64,000 bases of DNA from assembly GCF_001277215.2 (NCBI RefSeq), contig NZ_CP013940.1:3410001-3474000 (forward strand). Direction: 5' to 3'. How positions within the stretch are numbered: position 1 is the first letter of the stretch; each line of letters opens with the position of its first letter. The DNA is from Cronobacter malonaticus LMG 23826 (GTDB lineage Bacteria > Pseudomonadota > Gammaproteobacteria > Enterobacterales > Enterobacteriaceae). Shown piece after piece: positions 1-10,660 of this stretch. The notes beneath the pieces are model-generated. The model had not been told where the DNA came from. It did not search any database and saw nothing but the letters and a program-made list of their open reading frames with translations. The translations under genes and the position numbers were made by a program.

Positions 1-1048
1 GCGCATCTGCGCCCTGCCGCTTTACGCGCATATCCGCCAGGTCGTTTCTCCCACGGCCTGGACACTCGATATTCACCTGAGCGAGCCGGACGACTGGCTG
101 CCGTGGCTGATGGGCAGCGTGCCGGCGATGATCCTGCCGCGGGAGTGGCCGGAAATGCCGAAATTCGCGAGCCAGCCCGTCGGCACTGGCCCTTACGCGG
201 TGGTACGCAATAACAGCAACCAGCTAAAAATCCACGCCTTTGATGACTATTTTGGCTACCGCGCGCTGATTGATGAGGTGAACTTCTGGGTGCTGCCGGA
301 GATAGGCGAGGAGCTGAGCTGCGCCGTTCAGCTTGAAGGCCCGACACGCGACGTCGACGAAAAAGCCGTGGAGAGCCGCCTCGAAGAAGGCTGCTACTAC
401 CTGCTGTTTGATTCCCGCTCGCGCGTCGGCGCGATGCCGGAGGTGCGCCGCTGGATAAGCTCGCGCTTTACGCCCGCCCGCCTGTTGCACCGCGCCGCGC
501 CGCACTATCAGCGCATCTGGTTTCCGGCTTACGGCCTGCTGCCGCGCTGGCACCACGCGCCGCAAATTCCTGAGGCGCAGAAGCCCGCCGGGCTGGAGCG
601 TCTTACGCTCACCTTCTATGGCGACCACAATGAAAACCGCATTATCGGCGCGCTGCTGCGCGATATCCTGGCGCAGGAGCAGGTGGAGCTGGAACTGCGA
701 GAGGTGAGCTATGAGGAGTGGTATCAGGGCGACATTACCAGCGATCTATGGCTTAACAGCGCCAACTTTACGCTGCCGCTCGATTTCTCGCTGTTCGCGC
801 ACCTGTGCGAAGTGCCGCTCATTCAGCGCTGCATCCCGCTCGACTGGCAGGGCGACGCCCAGCGCTGGCGCACCGGCGCGCTGAACCTGCCGCAGTGGTG
901 CCGCACGATGCTCGAGCGTCAGGATATTCTGCCGCTCATTCACCACTGGCTGATGCTACAGGGCCAGCGCAGTATGCGCGGCGTGCGCATGAACACGCTC
1001 GGCTGGTTTGATTTTAAATCCGCCTGGTTTGCACCGCCGGAGCCGTAA
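1..1048 (+). CDS. sgrR: SgrR, sugar-phosphate stress transcriptional regulator (3' part only)
   Basis: The window opens inside this gene: the frame is open from base 2 to the stop at 1046-1048, giving about the last 348 residues. In E. coli SgrR activates the small RNA SgrS during glucose-phosphate stress. It has an N-terminal winged helix (outside this window) and a C-terminal solute-binding-like domain, which is what is seen here. The C-terminus, with the stretch [10 protein letters not shown], matches my memory of E. coli SgrR. It lies just upstream of thiB in the same direction, as in E. coli. The identification rests on sequence resemblance plus neighbourhood; the DNA-binding half cannot be checked. 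Confidence 0.88.
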   Translation, partial: RICALPLYAHIRQVVSPTAWTLDIHLSEPDDWLPWLMGSVPAMILPREWPEMPKFASQPVGTGPYAVVRNNSNQLKIHAFDDYFGYRALIDEVNFWVLPEIGEELSCAVQLEGPTRDVDEKAVESRLEEGCYYLLFDSRSRVGAMPEVRRWISSRFTPARLLHRAAPHYQRIWFPAYGLLPRWHHAPQIPEAQKPAGLERLTLTFYGDHNENRIIGALLRDILAQEQVELELREVSYEEWYQGDITSDLWLNSANFTLPLDFSLFAHLCEVPLIQRCIPLDWQGDAQRWRTGALNLPQWCRTMLERQDILPLIHHWLMLQGQRSMRGVRMNTLGWFDFKSAWFAPPEP

Positions 1049-1085
1049 CCCTTTCGCAACATTACGCAAATCATTACAATGAGCC

Positions 1086-1172
1086 GTTCTCAACGGGGTG
1101 CTGCCGACTGACCGGTGCGCTGAGATAATACCCGTCGAACCTGATCCGGATAACGCCGGCGAAGGGATTTGA
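1086..1172 (+). promoter_or_regulatory. TPP riboswitch (THI element) upstream of thiBPQ
   Basis: The 169-base gap between sgrR and thiB holds the conserved thi-box core: CTGAGATAATACCCGT at 1120-1135, then GAACCTGATCCGGATAA and GCGAAGGGA. This is the aptamer that binds thiamine pyrophosphate. Directly after it, 1165-1190 can form a hairpin (GGATTT-GAG pairing with CTC-AAAATCC) that could be the expression platform. The family represses thiamine uptake genes when TPP is plentiful. Whether control here is by termination or by masking the thiB ribosome site cannot be settled by eye. Confidence 0.93.
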
Positions 1173-1217
1173 GGCTACCGCTCAAAATCCTTTGCCCCCA
1201 TTTGATAAAGGTGCAAA

Positions 1218-2201
1218 GTGTTAAAAAAACTGCTTCCTCTGCTGGCGCTCGCCGCCGCTCCGGCTTTCGCCAAACCTGTCCTGACCGTCTACACCTACGA
1301 CTCTTTCTCCTCGGAGTGGGGCCCTGGCCCGAAAATTAAAACCGCCTTTGAAGCCGACTGCGGCTGCGAGCTGAAATTCGTGGCGCTGGAAGATGGCGTC
1401 TCGCTGCTTAACCGCCTGCGCATGGAAGGCAAAAACAGCAAAGCCGATGTGGTGCTGGGCCTGGATAACAATCTGCTTCAGGCCGCGACCGCGACCGGGC
1501 TGTTCGCCAAAAGCGGCGTTCCGGCGGGTGAAGTTAACGTGCCGGGCGGCTGGAATAACGACACCTTTGTGCCGTTCGACTACGGCTGGTTCGCCTTCGT
1601 CTATGATAAAAACAAACTGAAAAACCCGCCGAAAAGCCTGAAAGAGCTGGTTGAGAGCGACCAGAAATGGCGCATCATCTATGAAGATCCGCGCACCAGC
1701 ACGCCAGGGCTGGGCCTGCTGCTGTGGATGCAAAAAGTCTATGGCGATAAAGCGCCGGACGCCTGGCAGAAGCTCGCCGCGAAAACCGTTACGGTCACCA
1801 AAGGCTGGAGCGAAGCCTACGGCCTGTTCCTGAAAGGCGAAGGCGATCTGGTGCTGAGCTACACCACCTCGCCCGCCTACCACATTATTGAAGAGAAAAA
1901 AGAGAACTACGCAGCGGCGAATTTCAGCGAAGGCCACTATCTGCAGGTGGAAGTCGCCGCACGCACCGCCGCCAGCAAGCAGCCCGCACTGGCGGAGAAA
2001 TTCCTGAAGTTTATGGTTTCGCCCGCCTTCCAGAATGCGATCCCCGCGGGCAACTGGATGTACCCGGTGACCAACGTCGCGCTGCCGGAAGGCTTTAACG
2101 CGCTGACCCGGCCGCAGACCACCCTGCAATTCACCTCACAGGAAGTCGCCGCACAGCGCGCGCAATGGACGAGTGAATGGCAACGCGCCGTGAGCCGCTG
2201 A
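1218..2201 (+). CDS. thiB: Thiamine/TPP-binding periplasmic protein ThiB
   Basis: This is the periplasmic solute-binding component of the ThiBPQ ABC importer, which captures thiamine, thiamine phosphate and TPP. The 327 residues start with a signal peptide (MLKKLLPLL...APAFA, cleavage likely after residue 18) and continue with the E. coli-like KPVLTVYTYDSF. Length and sequence match E. coli TbpA/ThiB throughout. The start is GTG at 1218, preceded by AAAGGTG, and there is no better ATG. The gene lies right after the TPP riboswitch, and its 3' end overlaps thiP by 25 bp, so the three genes form one thiamine-repressed transcript. Confidence 0.97.
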   Translation: MLKKLLPLLALAAAPAFAKPVLTVYTYDSFSSEWGPGPKIKTAFEADCGCELKFVALEDGVSLLNRLRMEGKNSKADVVLGLDNNLLQAATATGLFAKSGVPAGEVNVPGGWNNDTFVPFDYGWFAFVYDKNKLKNPPKSLKELVESDQKWRIIYEDPRTSTPGLGLLLWMQKVYGDKAPDAWQKLAAKTVTVTKGWSEAYGLFLKGEGDLVLSYTTSPAYHIIEEKKENYAAANFSEGHYLQVEVAARTAASKQPALAEKFLKFMVSPAFQNAIPAGNWMYPVTNVALPEGFNALTRPQTTLQFTSQEVAAQRAQWTSEWQRAVSR

Positions 2202-3787
2202 TCCCCGGCTGGCTCTGGCCCGGCCTCACCGCCGCCCTGCTGATGGCGGCGGTGGCGATGGCGGCGTTCGCAGCGCTCTGGACACACGCGCCGCACACCG
2301 ATGCACGCGCGCTGCTACACGACAGCTACCTGTGGCATGTGGTGCGCTTCTCGTTCTGGCAGGCGTTTCTCTCTGCCCTGATTTCCGTCGTGCCTGCGAT
2401 CCCACTCGCCCGCGCGCTCTACCGCCGCCGCTTTCCGGGGCGGCGAATGCTGCTGCGCCTGTGCGCCATGACGCTTATCCTGCCGGTGCTGGTGGCGATT
2501 TTCGGCCTGCTTAGCGTCTACGGGCGCAGCGGCTGGCTCGCCGCGCTCTGCGCGACGCTCGGTATTGAATGGACGTTTTCGCCTTATGGCCTTCAGGGCA
2601 TCCTGCTGGCGCACCTCTTTTTTAATATGCCGATGGCGACTCGCCTGCTGTACCAGACGCTGACGCAGATCCCCGGCGAACAGCGCCAGCTCGCCGCGCA
2701 GCTCGGTATGCGCGGCTGGGATTTCTTCCGGCTGGTGGAGTGGCCCTGGCTGCGCCGCCAGATCCCGCCGGTAGCGGCGCTCATTTTTATGCTCTGCTTC
2801 GCCAGTTTCGCCACGGTGCTGGCGCTCGGCGGCGGGCCGCAGGCAACCACCATTGAGCTCGCCATCTACCAGGCGCTGAGCTATGACTACGATCCGGGGC
2901 GCGCGGCGCTGCTGGCGCTTATCCAGATGGGCTGCTGCCTGTCGCTTATCCTGTTAAGCCAGCGGCTCAGCAAAGCGATTCCTGTCGGCGCGACGCTGGT
3001 GCGCGGCTGGCGCAACCCGGAGGATTCATGGCGCAGCAAACTCATCGATTCACTGCTGATTGGTGCCGCGCTGCTGCTTCTCCTGCCGCCTCTGCTGGCG
3101 GTGCTGGTGGACGGCCTGCGCGGCGACATTAGCCATGCGCTGGCCGACCCGGCGCTGTGGCGCGCGCTCTGGACGTCGCTGCGTATCGCGCTCTGCGCCG
3201 GAGTGCTGTGCGTTATCCTGACCATGATGCTGCTCTGGAGCACACGCGAGCTGTACCTGCGCCAGCATCGTCTCGTCGGGCAAAGCCTGGAGCTTTGCGG
3301 CGTGCTGATCCTCGCGATGCCGGGCATTGTACTGGCGACCGGATTTTTCCTGCTGCTGAACGCCACCATCGGACTGCCGGAGCGCGCCGACGCGATTGTG
3401 ATTTTCACCAACGCCCTGATGGCTATTCCTTACGCGCTGAAAGTGCTCGATAACCCGATGCGCGATATCGCCGCGCGCTACGGCGCGCTCTGCGCGTCGC
3501 TTGAGATACGCGGCCTGAACCGGCTGCGGCTGGTGGAAACTCGCGCGTTGCGGGTACCGCTCGCCCAGGCGATGGCGTTCGCCTGCGTATTGTCGATTGG
3601 CGATTTCGGCGTCGTGGCGCTGTTTGGCAATGAGGATTTCCGCACGCTGCCCTTTTATCTCTACCAGCAGATCGGTGCCTACCGCAGCGACGCAGGCGCG
3701 GTCACGGCGCTGCTGCTGCTGCTGCTCTGTTTCCTGCTGTTCACCTTGATTGAAAAACTTCCGGGGCGCCATGCTGACACTGACTGA
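2177..3787 (+). CDS. thiP: Thiamine ABC transporter permease ThiP
   Basis: Inner-membrane permease of the thiamine importer, 536 residues. It is a fused two-half permease: two blocks of hydrophobic segments each carry the binding-protein-dependent permease signature (around [21 protein letters not shown] in the first half and the [16 protein letters not shown] region in the second). Opening residues [16 protein letters not shown] match E. coli ThiP. It overlaps thiB by 25 bp and thiQ by 17 bp, which points to translational coupling. High G+C coding with no frameshift. Confidence 0.97.
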   Translation: MATRREPLIPGWLWPGLTAALLMAAVAMAAFAALWTHAPHTDARALLHDSYLWHVVRFSFWQAFLSALISVVPAIPLARALYRRRFPGRRMLLRLCAMTLILPVLVAIFGLLSVYGRSGWLAALCATLGIEWTFSPYGLQGILLAHLFFNMPMATRLLYQTLTQIPGEQRQLAAQLGMRGWDFFRLVEWPWLRRQIPPVAALIFMLCFASFATVLALGGGPQATTIELAIYQALSYDYDPGRAALLALIQMGCCLSLILLSQRLSKAIPVGATLVRGWRNPEDSWRSKLIDSLLIGAALLLLLPPLLAVLVDGLRGDISHALADPALWRALWTSLRIALCAGVLCVILTMMLLWSTRELYLRQHRLVGQSLELCGVLILAMPGIVLATGFFLLLNATIGLPERADAIVIFTNALMAIPYALKVLDNPMRDIAARYGALCASLEIRGLNRLRLVETRALRVPLAQAMAFACVLSIGDFGVVALFGNEDFRTLPFYLYQQIGAYRSDAGAVTALLLLLLCFLLFTLIEKLPGRHADTD

Positions 3788-4472
3788 TCTCACCTGGCTG
3801 TATCACCACCTGCCGATGCGCTTTACGCTGGACGTGCGTGAGAGCGAACGCGTGGCGGTGCTGGGGCCAAGCGGCGCGGGCAAAAGTACGTTGCTCAATC
3901 TGATTGCCGGTTTTCTCGCGCCCGCCAGCGGCTCGCTCATTATCAATGGCGCGGATCACACCCGCACGCCGCCGTCAAAACGCCCGGTGTCGATGCTGTT
4001 TCAGGAAAATAATCTCTTTAACCATCTGACGGTGCGCCAGAACATTGCGCTCGGGCTGTCGCCCGGCCTGCGGCTGAACGCACAGCAGAAGCGTCAGGTC
4101 GAGGCGATAGCCGACAACATGGCGATTGGCGATCTGCTGGAGCGGCTGCCGGGCGCGCTCTCCGGCGGCCAGCGTCAGCGGGCGGCGCTGGCGCGCTGTC
4201 TGGTGCGAAAGCGCCCCGTTCTGCTGCTGGATGAGCCGTTTTCCGCGCTCGATCCGGCGCTGCGTCAGGAGATGCTGACGCTGCTGGAAAAACTGTGCGA
4301 GGAGGAAGGCACGACGCTGCTCATGGTGTCGCACAGCGTGGAAGATGCGGCGCGTATCGCCGCGCGCAGTCTGGTGGTCGTCGAAGGACGCATCGTCTGG
4401 GACGGCCCCACCGCGCAGTTGCTGAGCGGCGAAGCCAGCGCGTCGGCGCTGCTCGGCATTACGCCTCACTGA
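3771..4472 (+). CDS. thiQ: Thiamine ABC transporter ATP-binding protein ThiQ
   Basis: Cytoplasmic ATPase of the thiamine importer, 233 residues from the ATG at 3771 ([18 protein letters not shown], as in E. coli). An in-frame codon at 3750 would add seven residues lying inside thiP and is less likely. Walker [10 protein letters not shown] sits at residues 32-40, followed by the Q-loop, the LSGGQRQR signature and Walker B LLLDEP. The C-terminal ALLGIT matches the family. It closes the thiBPQ operon, and its last 7 bp overlap the convergent yabI end. Confidence 0.96.
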   Translation: MLTLTDLTWLYHHLPMRFTLDVRESERVAVLGPSGAGKSTLLNLIAGFLAPASGSLIINGADHTRTPPSKRPVSMLFQENNLFNHLTVRQNIALGLSPGLRLNAQQKRQVEAIADNMAIGDLLERLPGALSGGQRQRAALARCLVRKRPVLLLDEPFSALDPALRQEMLTLLEKLCEEEGTTLLMVSHSVEDAARIAARSLVVVEGRIVWDGPTAQLLSGEASASALLGITPH

Positions 4473-5236
4473 GCGCCGGTCACCACTTTCCACAGAATAC
4501 TGCGATATACCGGCATCAGCGGGTGGCTCTGAATGGCGAACAGCGCTACGGCCGCCGCTGCCGCCACGCCGGGGGCCAGCCAGTGCAGGCGCGCGCGCGG
4601 CAGATAGCGCGTGAGGCGATCCTGCGTTTTACCGCTGCGCCACCAGCGCCAGAGCAGCCACGCCGCCAGCCAGACCAGCAGCGCCACGCCGCCGAGCAGC
4701 CATTTAAACGCACCGCTTTTCATCTCCGGCGGGATATCGATAGCGGCGCCCGCGAGAATGCCCGGCAGAAAGTAAAACGGCGGCCAGAGCAGGCAGCCGA
4801 CGATATTCGGCGGGAGGAATTTACGCACCGGCAGGTCGAGCATTCCCGCCACCATCGGCACCAGCGGGCGCGTCGGCCCGACAAAGCGCCCGACGAGAAT
4901 GGTAAACATGCTGTGCTGATGCAGCGCGTGTTCGGTTTTATCGAGCAGCGCCTTGTGTTTTTTCAGGAAAGACCAGCGGTGCAGCGGCTTTTTAAAGCGC
5001 CAGCCGAGCCAGAATGAGATCCAGTCGCCGAGCAGGCAGCCAATAATCCCCACGGCCCAGGCCTCATAGAAATTAACCTCGCCGCTGCCAATGAGCGCGC
5101 CCAGGGCGGCCATCAGCACGGTGCCGGGCAGCAACAGCCCGACCAGCGCCAGGGATTCGAGGAACGCTACCAGCGCAATAGCAATCAGCGAATAGGCGAC
5201 TGACTGAGTGATAAAGTGTTCCAGAAAGGCTTCCAT
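4466..5236 (-). CDS. yabI: DedA-family inner-membrane protein YabI
   Basis: A 256-residue membrane protein of the DedA/SNARE-associated (VTT) superfamily, similar in length and sequence to E. coli YabI. Visible family hallmarks are the re-entrant region around [26 protein letters not shown] near the N-terminus, the GxxxGD element ([16 protein letters not shown]), and the [13 protein letters not shown] motif of DedA proteins. DedA proteins are implicated in lipid translocation and proton-motive-force maintenance; YabI's own substrate is not established. Its 3' end overlaps thiQ tail-to-tail by 7 bp. It is read in the same direction as araC, which ends 116 bp upstream. Confidence 0.93.
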   Translation of the reverse strand: MEAFLEHFITQSVAYSLIAIALVAFLESLALVGLLLPGTVLMAALGALIGSGEVNFYEAWAVGIIGCLLGDWISFWLGWRFKKPLHRWSFLKKHKALLDKTEHALHQHSMFTILVGRFVGPTRPLVPMVAGMLDLPVRKFLPPNIVGCLLWPPFYFLPGILAGAAIDIPPEMKSGAFKWLLGGVALLVWLAAWLLWRWWRSGKTQDRLTRYLPRARLHWLAPGVAAAAAVALFAIQSHPLMPVYRSILWKVVTGAQ

Positions 5237-5352
5237 AACGCATCCGGTAAAGTGTGGAACAGAGGATTCTCCTGAGCGCTATGCTCTGCGTCAAGCCATC
5301 CTTCTTTAACCATACTTTACTTTACCGGGCATGACACGAAACCCACGTTGCG

Positions 5353-6198
5353 TTATTCACACCCGGCGCGGAATTCACTCGGGCTCGCCCCGGTGCATTT
5401 TTTGAAGACACGCGAGAAATAGAGCTGATCTTCAAAACCCACGTTACGCCCGACGCTGGCTATCGGCATGCGTGTGGTACTGAGTAGCAGCTTCGCCTGG
5501 CTGATGCGCTGGTCTTCGCGCCAGCTCAGCACGCTGACGCCCAACTGCTGGCGGAAGAGATGCGACAGGCGCGACGGCGACAGGCAAACGTGCTGCGCGA
5601 CGCTTGCGATATCAAAATGGCTGTCGGCCAGGTGATCGCTGATGTACTGGCAGGCGTCGCGCACGCGGCTGTCGAGCGGCGCTTTCAGCGATTCGCTAAT
5701 CGCCTCAACGCGGCGCAGCAGCAACTGTTCCAGCAGGTTTATCGCCAGCAGCTCGGCGTAGCGCCCCGGCCCCTGGGCGGCGTCGATAATCGACTGAAAC
5801 AGCGAAGAAAACTGTTCGTGATGCGCCTCGTCCGGGCGGTAAAAACCGGTATTGGCGAAAATGGCGGGCCAGTTCAGCCATTCATGCCAGTAAGCGCGCG
5901 GGCGGAAATAGACCCACTGGTGATACCACTCTTTGGCCTCCGGGTTGCGGCCATAGTGGTGCACTTCACCCGGCGGAAACAGCAGCATATCGCCGGGGCG
6001 GCAGAGATATTCCTTACCCTGATTTTTCACCACCCCTTCGCCGCGCACCGTCAGGTTGAGAATATAACCTTTCATGCCGAGCGGCCGGTCAATGAAAAAA
6101 TCGAGCCAGCCGTCGGCCTCAATCGGCGTCAGTCCGGCCACGAGATGGGCGTTAAACGAGTAACCAGGCAGCAGAGGATCGTTTTGCGTTTCAGCCAT
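5353..6198 (-). CDS. araC: AraC, arabinose-responsive transcriptional regulator
   Basis: Dual activator/repressor of the arabinose genes, 281 residues from the ATG at 6198 ([20 protein letters not shown]). An upstream in-frame start at 6234 would add 12 residues with no family support. The N-terminal cupin (about 1-170) binds arabinose and dimerises. The C-terminal AraC/XylS domain has two helix-turn-helices, visible as [21 protein letters not shown] and [24 protein letters not shown]. It ends at [10 protein letters not shown], about 11 residues shorter than E. coli K-12 AraC, a length also known from Salmonella. Divergent from araBAD across a 339-bp control region. Confidence 0.97.
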   Translation of the reverse strand: MAETQNDPLLPGYSFNAHLVAGLTPIEADGWLDFFIDRPLGMKGYILNLTVRGEGVVKNQGKEYLCRPGDMLLFPPGEVHHYGRNPEAKEWYHQWVYFRPRAYWHEWLNWPAIFANTGFYRPDEAHHEQFSSLFQSIIDAAQGPGRYAELLAINLLEQLLLRRVEAISESLKAPLDSRVRDACQYISDHLADSHFDIASVAQHVCLSPSRLSHLFRQQLGVSVLSWREDQRISQAKLLLSTTRMPIASVGRNVGFEDQLYFSRVFKKCTGASPSEFRAGCE

Positions 6199-6537
6199 TT
6201 TCACGGCGCTCCGAAGCGAGAGTGAAGAAACCATTTGTCCATATCGTTATTTTCGCCAGCAGCGGCAGGCACCTGAGCGCTCTGCATAACAGCGGCGGCG
6301 GCTTAAGCCCGCTTTATTACAGAAAATAACCTGTATTGCCTTCGCTGTCAGGCTTTTTAATCCATAACCGAAGTGTCTATAAGCGCGGCAGAAATGTCCA
6401 CATCGAATATTTGCGTGGCGTCACAAATTCTCGCTTCACAGCATTTTCGTCCATAAGTTCAGCGGATCCACCCTGACCCTTTTGACGGGGTAAAACTAAT
6501 GTTCTCTCCATGTTTGTTTATCGCATGGAGTATGAAG
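6199..6537. promoter_or_regulatory. araC-araBAD divergent control region
   Basis: This intergenic region closely follows the E. coli arrangement. An O2-like site AAGAAACCATTTGTCCATAT is at 6225-6244. The O1/CRP block is AAGTGTCTATAAGCGC at about 6371-6386 with AATATTTGCGTGGCGTCAC around 6406-6424. I1 is AGCATTTTCGTCCATA (6440-6455) and I2 is AGCGGATCCACCCTG (6461-6475). The araB promoter reads CTGACC (6473-6478), an 18-bp spacer, then TAATGT (6497-6502). AraC would loop O2 to I1 without sugar and occupy I1-I2 with arabinose. Site assignment is by comparison with remembered E. coli sequence. Confidence 0.9.
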
Positions 6538-8250
6538 ATGGCTATTGCGCTGGGACTCGATTTTGGCAGCGACTCGGTTCGGGCTTTGGCGGTGGACTGC
6601 ACCACCGGTGCCGAGCTTGCCACCAGCGTGGAGTGGTATCCACGCTGGCAGGAAGGGCGCTATTGCGACGCGGCCCGTAACCAGTTCCGCCATCATCCGC
6701 GGGATTACATTGAATCAATGGAAGCGGCGTTAAAAACCGTGCTGGCAGAGCTCTCGCCTGAGCAGCGCGCCGCCGTGGTTGGCATCGGCGTTGACAGCAC
6801 TGGCTCCACGCCCGCCCCGATTGACGCCGACGGTAACGTGCTGGCGCTTAACCCGGAGTTCGCGGACAACCCCAACGCGATGTTCGTGCTGTGGAAAGAT
6901 CACACCTCGGTGGAGGAAGCGGAAGAAATCACCCGCCTGTGCCATACGCCTGGCAAAACGGACTATTCGCGCTACATCGGCGGGATTTACTCCAGCGAAT
7001 GGTTCTGGGCCAAGATCCTGCATGTGACACGCCAGGACAGCGCCTTGGCGCAGGCTGCCGCCTCGTGGATTGAGCTGTGCGATTGGGTGCCCGCCCTGCT
7101 CTCCGGCACCACCCGCCCGGCGGATATTCGCCGCGGCCGTTGCAGCGCCGGTCATAAATCGCTGTGGCATGAAAGCTGGGGCGGCCTGCCGCCGGCAAGC
7201 TTCTTCGATGAGCTTGATCCGCTGATTAACCAGCATCTCGATTACCCGATGTTTACCGACACTTTCACCGCCGACATTCCGGTGGGCAACCTGTGCGCCG
7301 ACTGGGCGCAGCGCCTCGGCCTGCCGGAGAGCGTGGTGATTTCCGGCGGCGCGTTTGACTGCCATATGGGCGCGGTCGGCGCGGGCGCACAGCCGAATAC
7401 GCTCGTGAAAGTGATCGGCACCTCCACCTGCGACATCTTGGTGGCGGAGAAAGCGGACGTCGGCGAGCGCGCCGTGAAAGGTATTTGTGGTCAGGTGGAT
7501 GGCAGCGTGGTGCCGGATTTCATTGGCCTCGAAGCCGGGCAGTCCGCCTTTGGCGATATTTACGCCTGGTTTGGTCGTCTGCTCGGCTGGCCGCTGGATA
7601 CGCTCGCGAAGCAGCACCCGGAACTGAAACCCCAGATTGAAGCCAGCAAAAAACAGCTGCTGCCTGCGCTTACGGAAGCCTGGGCGAAGAACCCGTCGCT
7701 CGATCATCTGCCGGTGATCCTCGACTGGTTTAACGGCCGCCGTACGCCGTTCGCCAACCAGCGCCTGAAAGGCGTCATTACCGATCTTAACCTCGCCACC
7801 GACGCGCCGCTGCTCTTCGGTGGGCTTATCGCCGCCACCGCCTTTGGCGCGCGCGCCATTCAGGAGTGCTTTGTCGATCAGGGCATCGCAGTAAATAACG
7901 TGATGGCGCTCGGCGGCATCGCCCGTAAAAACCCGGTGATCATGCAGGTCTGCTGCGACGTGCTGAACCGCCCGCTACAAATCGTCGCTTCCGATCAGTG
8001 CTGTGCGCTGGGCGCTGCCATTTTCGCCGCGGTCGCCGCAGGCGCGCATGCCGATATCCCGCAGGCGCAGCAGGCGATGGCAAGTCAGATTGAAAGCACG
8101 CTACAGCCGCAGCCGGAGAGCGCCGCGCGCTTCGAACAACTCTACCGCCGCTTCCAGCAATGGTCGCAAAGCGCGGAACAACACTATCTCCCTTCAGCCG
8201 CTACCCCGCAGTCTGCCGAGCGCGCAGGCCAGGCGGCCCTGACACATTAA
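6538..8250 (+). CDS. araB: L-ribulokinase AraB
   Basis: ATP-dependent L-ribulokinase, the second step of arabinose catabolism (L-ribulose to L-ribulose-5-phosphate), FGGY kinase family. 570 residues from ATG 6538 ([20 protein letters not shown]), with GGAG seven bases upstream. An earlier in-frame ATG at 6499 lies inside the -10 region and is rejected. The N-terminal phosphate-binding loop DFGSDS, the WKDHT motif and the C-terminal GGIARKN of the FGGY fold are present. First gene of araBAD; araA follows after 10 bp. Confidence 0.97.
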   Translation: MAIALGLDFGSDSVRALAVDCTTGAELATSVEWYPRWQEGRYCDAARNQFRHHPRDYIESMEAALKTVLAELSPEQRAAVVGIGVDSTGSTPAPIDADGNVLALNPEFADNPNAMFVLWKDHTSVEEAEEITRLCHTPGKTDYSRYIGGIYSSEWFWAKILHVTRQDSALAQAAASWIELCDWVPALLSGTTRPADIRRGRCSAGHKSLWHESWGGLPPASFFDELDPLINQHLDYPMFTDTFTADIPVGNLCADWAQRLGLPESVVISGGAFDCHMGAVGAGAQPNTLVKVIGTSTCDILVAEKADVGERAVKGICGQVDGSVVPDFIGLEAGQSAFGDIYAWFGRLLGWPLDTLAKQHPELKPQIEASKKQLLPALTEAWAKNPSLDHLPVILDWFNGRRTPFANQRLKGVITDLNLATDAPLLFGGLIAATAFGARAIQECFVDQGIAVNNVMALGGIARKNPVIMQVCCDVLNRPLQIVASDQCCALGAAIFAAVAAGAHADIPQAQQAMASQIESTLQPQPESAARFEQLYRRFQQWSQSAEQHYLPSAATPQSAERAGQAALTH

Positions 8251-8260
8251 GGACACGATG

Positions 8261-9763
8261 ATGACAATTTTCGATCAGTATGAAGTGTGGTTTGTGATTG
8301 GCAGCCAGCACCTTTACGGCCCTGAAACGCTGCGTCAGGTCAACCAGCACGCCGAACAGGTGGTGAACGCGCTGAACGCTGAAGCGAAGCTGCCGTGCAA
8401 ACTGGTGTTGAAGCCGCTCGGCACCACACCGGACGAGATCACCGCCATTTGCCGCGACGCCAACTATGACGACAAATGCGCGGGTCTGGTGGTCTGGCTG
8501 CATACCTTCTCGCCTGCGAAGATGTGGATCAACGGTCTTTCCATCCTTAATAAACCGCTGCTGCAATTCCATACCCAGTTCAACGCGCAGATCCCGTGGG
8601 GCAGCATCGATATGGACTTTATGAACCTGAACCAGACCGCGCACGGCGGCCGCGAGTTCGGCTTCATCGGCGCGCGTATGCGTCTGCAACATAGCGTGGT
8701 GACGGGCCACTGGCAGGACAAACAGTCTCAGGGGCGTCTTGGCGCGTGGATGCGTCAGGCGGTATCGAAACAGGATACCCGTCACCTGAAAGTGGCGCGC
8801 TTTGGCGACAACATGCGTGAAGTCGCCGTCACCGAAGGGGATAAAGTCGCCGCGCAGATCAAGTTCGGCTTCTCGGTGAACACCTGGGGCGTGGGCGATC
8901 TGGTGGCCGTAGTTAACGACGTCAGCGAAGGCGATATCAACGCGCTGGTGGATGAATATGAAAGCAGCTACCGCCTGACCCCTGCCGCGCAAATTAACGG
9001 CGACAAGCGCCAGAACGTTCTTGATGCCGCACGTATCGAACTTGGCATGAAGCGTTTCCTGGAAGATGGCGGTTTCCACGCCTTCACCACCACGTTTGAA
9101 GACTTGCACGGGCTTAAACAGCTGCCGGGCCTTGCGGTACAGCGTCTGATGCAGCAGGGCTACGGCTTTGCGGGCGAAGGCGACTGGAAAACCGCCGCGC
9201 TGCTGCGCATCATGAAAGTGATGTCGACTGGCCTTGAAGGCGGCACCTCCTTTATGGAGGACTACACCTATAACTTCGAGAACGGCAACGACATGGTGCT
9301 CGGCTCCCATATGCTGGAAGTCTGCCCGACCATCGCCACGCCGGAAAAACCGATCCTCGACGTGCAATACCTCGGTATCGGCGGTAAAGCCGATCCGGCG
9401 CGCCTGATCTTCTCCACCACCACCGGCCCCGCCGTGAACGCCAGCCTTATCGATCTGGGCGATCGCTTCCGCCTGCTGGTGAACTGCGTCGACGCAGTAA
9501 AAACCCCGCACGACCTGCCGAAGCTGCCAGTGGCCAACGCGCTGTGGAAAGCGCAGCCGGATCTGCCGACCGCCTCTGAAGCCTGGATTCTGGCCGGCGG
9601 CGCGCACCACACCGTTTTCAGCCAGGCGCTGACGCTCGACGATATGCGCCTGTTCGCGGAGATGCATGACCTTGAACTCGCCGTGATCGACAACGATACC
9701 CGCCTGCCTGCGTTTAAAGACGCGCTGCGCTGGAACGAAGTCTATTACGGTTTCAAACGTTAA
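8261..9763 (+). CDS. araA: L-arabinose isomerase AraA
   Basis: Converts L-arabinose to L-ribulose, Mn-dependent, cytoplasmic hexamer. 500 residues ([20 protein letters not shown]), the same length as E. coli AraA. Two ATGs occur in tandem at 8258 and 8261; the second has better spacing from AGGA and matches the family N-terminus. The metal-binding acids lie in the [11 protein letters not shown] and [13 protein letters not shown] regions, and the histidines in GSHMLEVCP and GGAHHTVFS. Middle gene of the operon; an 84-bp gap with a REP pair separates it from araD. Confidence 0.97.
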   Translation: MTIFDQYEVWFVIGSQHLYGPETLRQVNQHAEQVVNALNAEAKLPCKLVLKPLGTTPDEITAICRDANYDDKCAGLVVWLHTFSPAKMWINGLSILNKPLLQFHTQFNAQIPWGSIDMDFMNLNQTAHGGREFGFIGARMRLQHSVVTGHWQDKQSQGRLGAWMRQAVSKQDTRHLKVARFGDNMREVAVTEGDKVAAQIKFGFSVNTWGVGDLVAVVNDVSEGDINALVDEYESSYRLTPAAQINGDKRQNVLDAARIELGMKRFLEDGGFHAFTTTFEDLHGLKQLPGLAVQRLMQQGYGFAGEGDWKTAALLRIMKVMSTGLEGGTSFMEDYTYNFENGNDMVLGSHMLEVCPTIATPEKPILDVQYLGIGGKADPARLIFSTTTGPAVNASLIDLGDRFRLLVNCVDAVKTPHDLPKLPVANALWKAQPDLPTASEAWILAGGAHHTVFSQALTLDDMRLFAEMHDLELAVIDNDTRLPAFKDALRWNEVYYGFKR

Positions 9764-9771
9764 ACCCAGGT

Positions 9772-9835
9772 GCCCGGTGGCGCGTCGCTTATCGGGCCTG
9801 TGTTTCGCAGGCTCGCTTGCGACGCGCCATCCGGC
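9772..9835. repeat. REP-type inverted pair (BIME) between araA and araD
   Basis: GCCCGGTGGCGCGTCGCTTA at the left and GCGACGCGCCATCCGGC at the right are reverse complements apart from two positions, so the 64 bases fold into a long stem-loop. The sequence matches the enterobacterial REP consensus (GCCGGATGGCGCGTCGC). E. coli also carries REP sequence in this gap. Such elements typically stabilise the upstream mRNA and lower expression of the distal gene. Confidence 0.9.
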
Positions 9836-9847
9836 GTGGAGAGAGGC

Positions 9848-10543
9848 ATGTTAGAAGAACTTAAGCGTCAGGTGCTGGAAGCCAATCTGGCGCTGCCAAA
9901 GCATAATCTGGTGACGCTCACCTGGGGCAACGTGAGCGCCGTTGACCGCGAGCGCGGCCTGTTTGTCATCAAGCCCTCGGGCGTCGATTACAGCGTGATG
10001 ACCGCAGAAGATATGGTGGTGGTCAGCATCGAGACCGGCGAGGTGGTGGAAGGCACGAAAAAGCCGTCGTCCGATACGCCAACGCATCGCCTGCTCTATC
10101 AGCAGTTCCCGACGATCGGCGGCATTGTGCATACTCATTCGCGCCACGCGACGATCTGGGCGCAGGCAGGGCTGCCGATCCCGGCGACCGGCACCACGCA
10201 TGCCGACTACTTTTACGGGGAGATCCCCTGCACCCGCAAAATGACGGATGACGAGATCAACGGCGCGTATGAGTGGGAAACCGGCGTGGTGATCGCCGAA
10301 ACGTTCCGCCAGCGCGATATCGATCCGGCCCAGATGCCTGGCGTGCTGGTGCATTCTCACGGCCCGTTCGCCTGGGGTAAAGATGCGGTCGATGCGGTAC
10401 ATAACGCCATCGTGCTGGAAGAAGTCGCCTATATGGGAATCTTCTGCCGTCAGCTCGCCCCGGAACTGCCGCCGATGCAGCAGACGCTGCTGGATAAACA
10501 CTACCTGCGCAAACATGGCGCGAAAGCGTATTACGGGCAATAA
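9848..10543 (+). CDS. araD: L-ribulose-5-phosphate 4-epimerase AraD
   Basis: Last step of the arabinose pathway, giving D-xylulose-5-phosphate for the pentose phosphate pathway. 231 residues from ATG 9848 ([20 protein letters not shown]), identical in length to E. coli. A longer frame from 9770 would run through the REP pair and is rejected. It is a zinc-dependent class II aldolase-like epimerase; the metal-binding HTHSRH and VHSHGPF motifs are visible. GAGAGG precedes the start. Distal gene of araBAD. Confidence 0.96.
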   Translation: MLEELKRQVLEANLALPKHNLVTLTWGNVSAVDRERGLFVIKPSGVDYSVMTAEDMVVVSIETGEVVEGTKKPSSDTPTHRLLYQQFPTIGGIVHTHSRHATIWAQAGLPIPATGTTHADYFYGEIPCTRKMTDDEINGAYEWETGVVIAETFRQRDIDPAQMPGVLVHSHGPFAWGKDAVDAVHNAIVLEEVAYMGIFCRQLAPELPPMQQTLLDKHYLRKHGAKAYYGQ

Positions 10544-10548
10544 ACCGC

Positions 10549-10574
10549 GCCCGGTGGCGCAACGCTTGCCGGGC
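10549..10574. repeat. REP-like palindrome downstream of araD
   Basis: GCCCGGTGGCGCAACGCTTGCC followed by GGGC is a single REP-like unit just after the araD stop. It resembles the left half of the araA-araD pair. It may protect the 3' end of the ara transcript. Confidence 0.75.
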
Positions 10575-10604
10575 TTGCGGGCAACCTGTAATATCACCGC
10601 GCAC

Positions 10605-10660
10605 CTGTATAAAACCCCAGCAAAACAGACGCAACCAGGCTATAATCACGCCTGGTTTTT
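10605..10660 (+). promoter_or_regulatory. polB promoter region: LexA box overlapping an ara-distal hairpin
   Basis: CTGTATAAAACCCCAG at 10605-10620 is a near-match to the SOS box (CTGT-N8-ACAG), with one base changed in the right half-site. From memory E. coli polB (dinA) has CTGTATAAAACCACAG. Downstream, AACCAGG (10633-10639), a TATAAT hexamer (10641-10646) and CCTGGTT followed by a T run (10651-10661) make a hairpin with a -10 element in its loop. The stretch can therefore serve both as the araBAD terminator and as the polB promoter. Confidence 0.75.

Noticed and set aside
5353..6198. Truncated AraC pseudogene
   Set aside because: It lacks only the last residues seen in E. coli K-12; both helix-turn-helices are intact and a similar length is known in Salmonella.
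6499..6537. Upstream ATG for araB
   Set aside because: The codon lies within the promoter -10 element and so would not be in the mRNA.
9770..9847. Extended N-terminus for AraD
   Set aside because: It would translate the REP pair; the family start is the ATG at 9848 with a good ribosome site.
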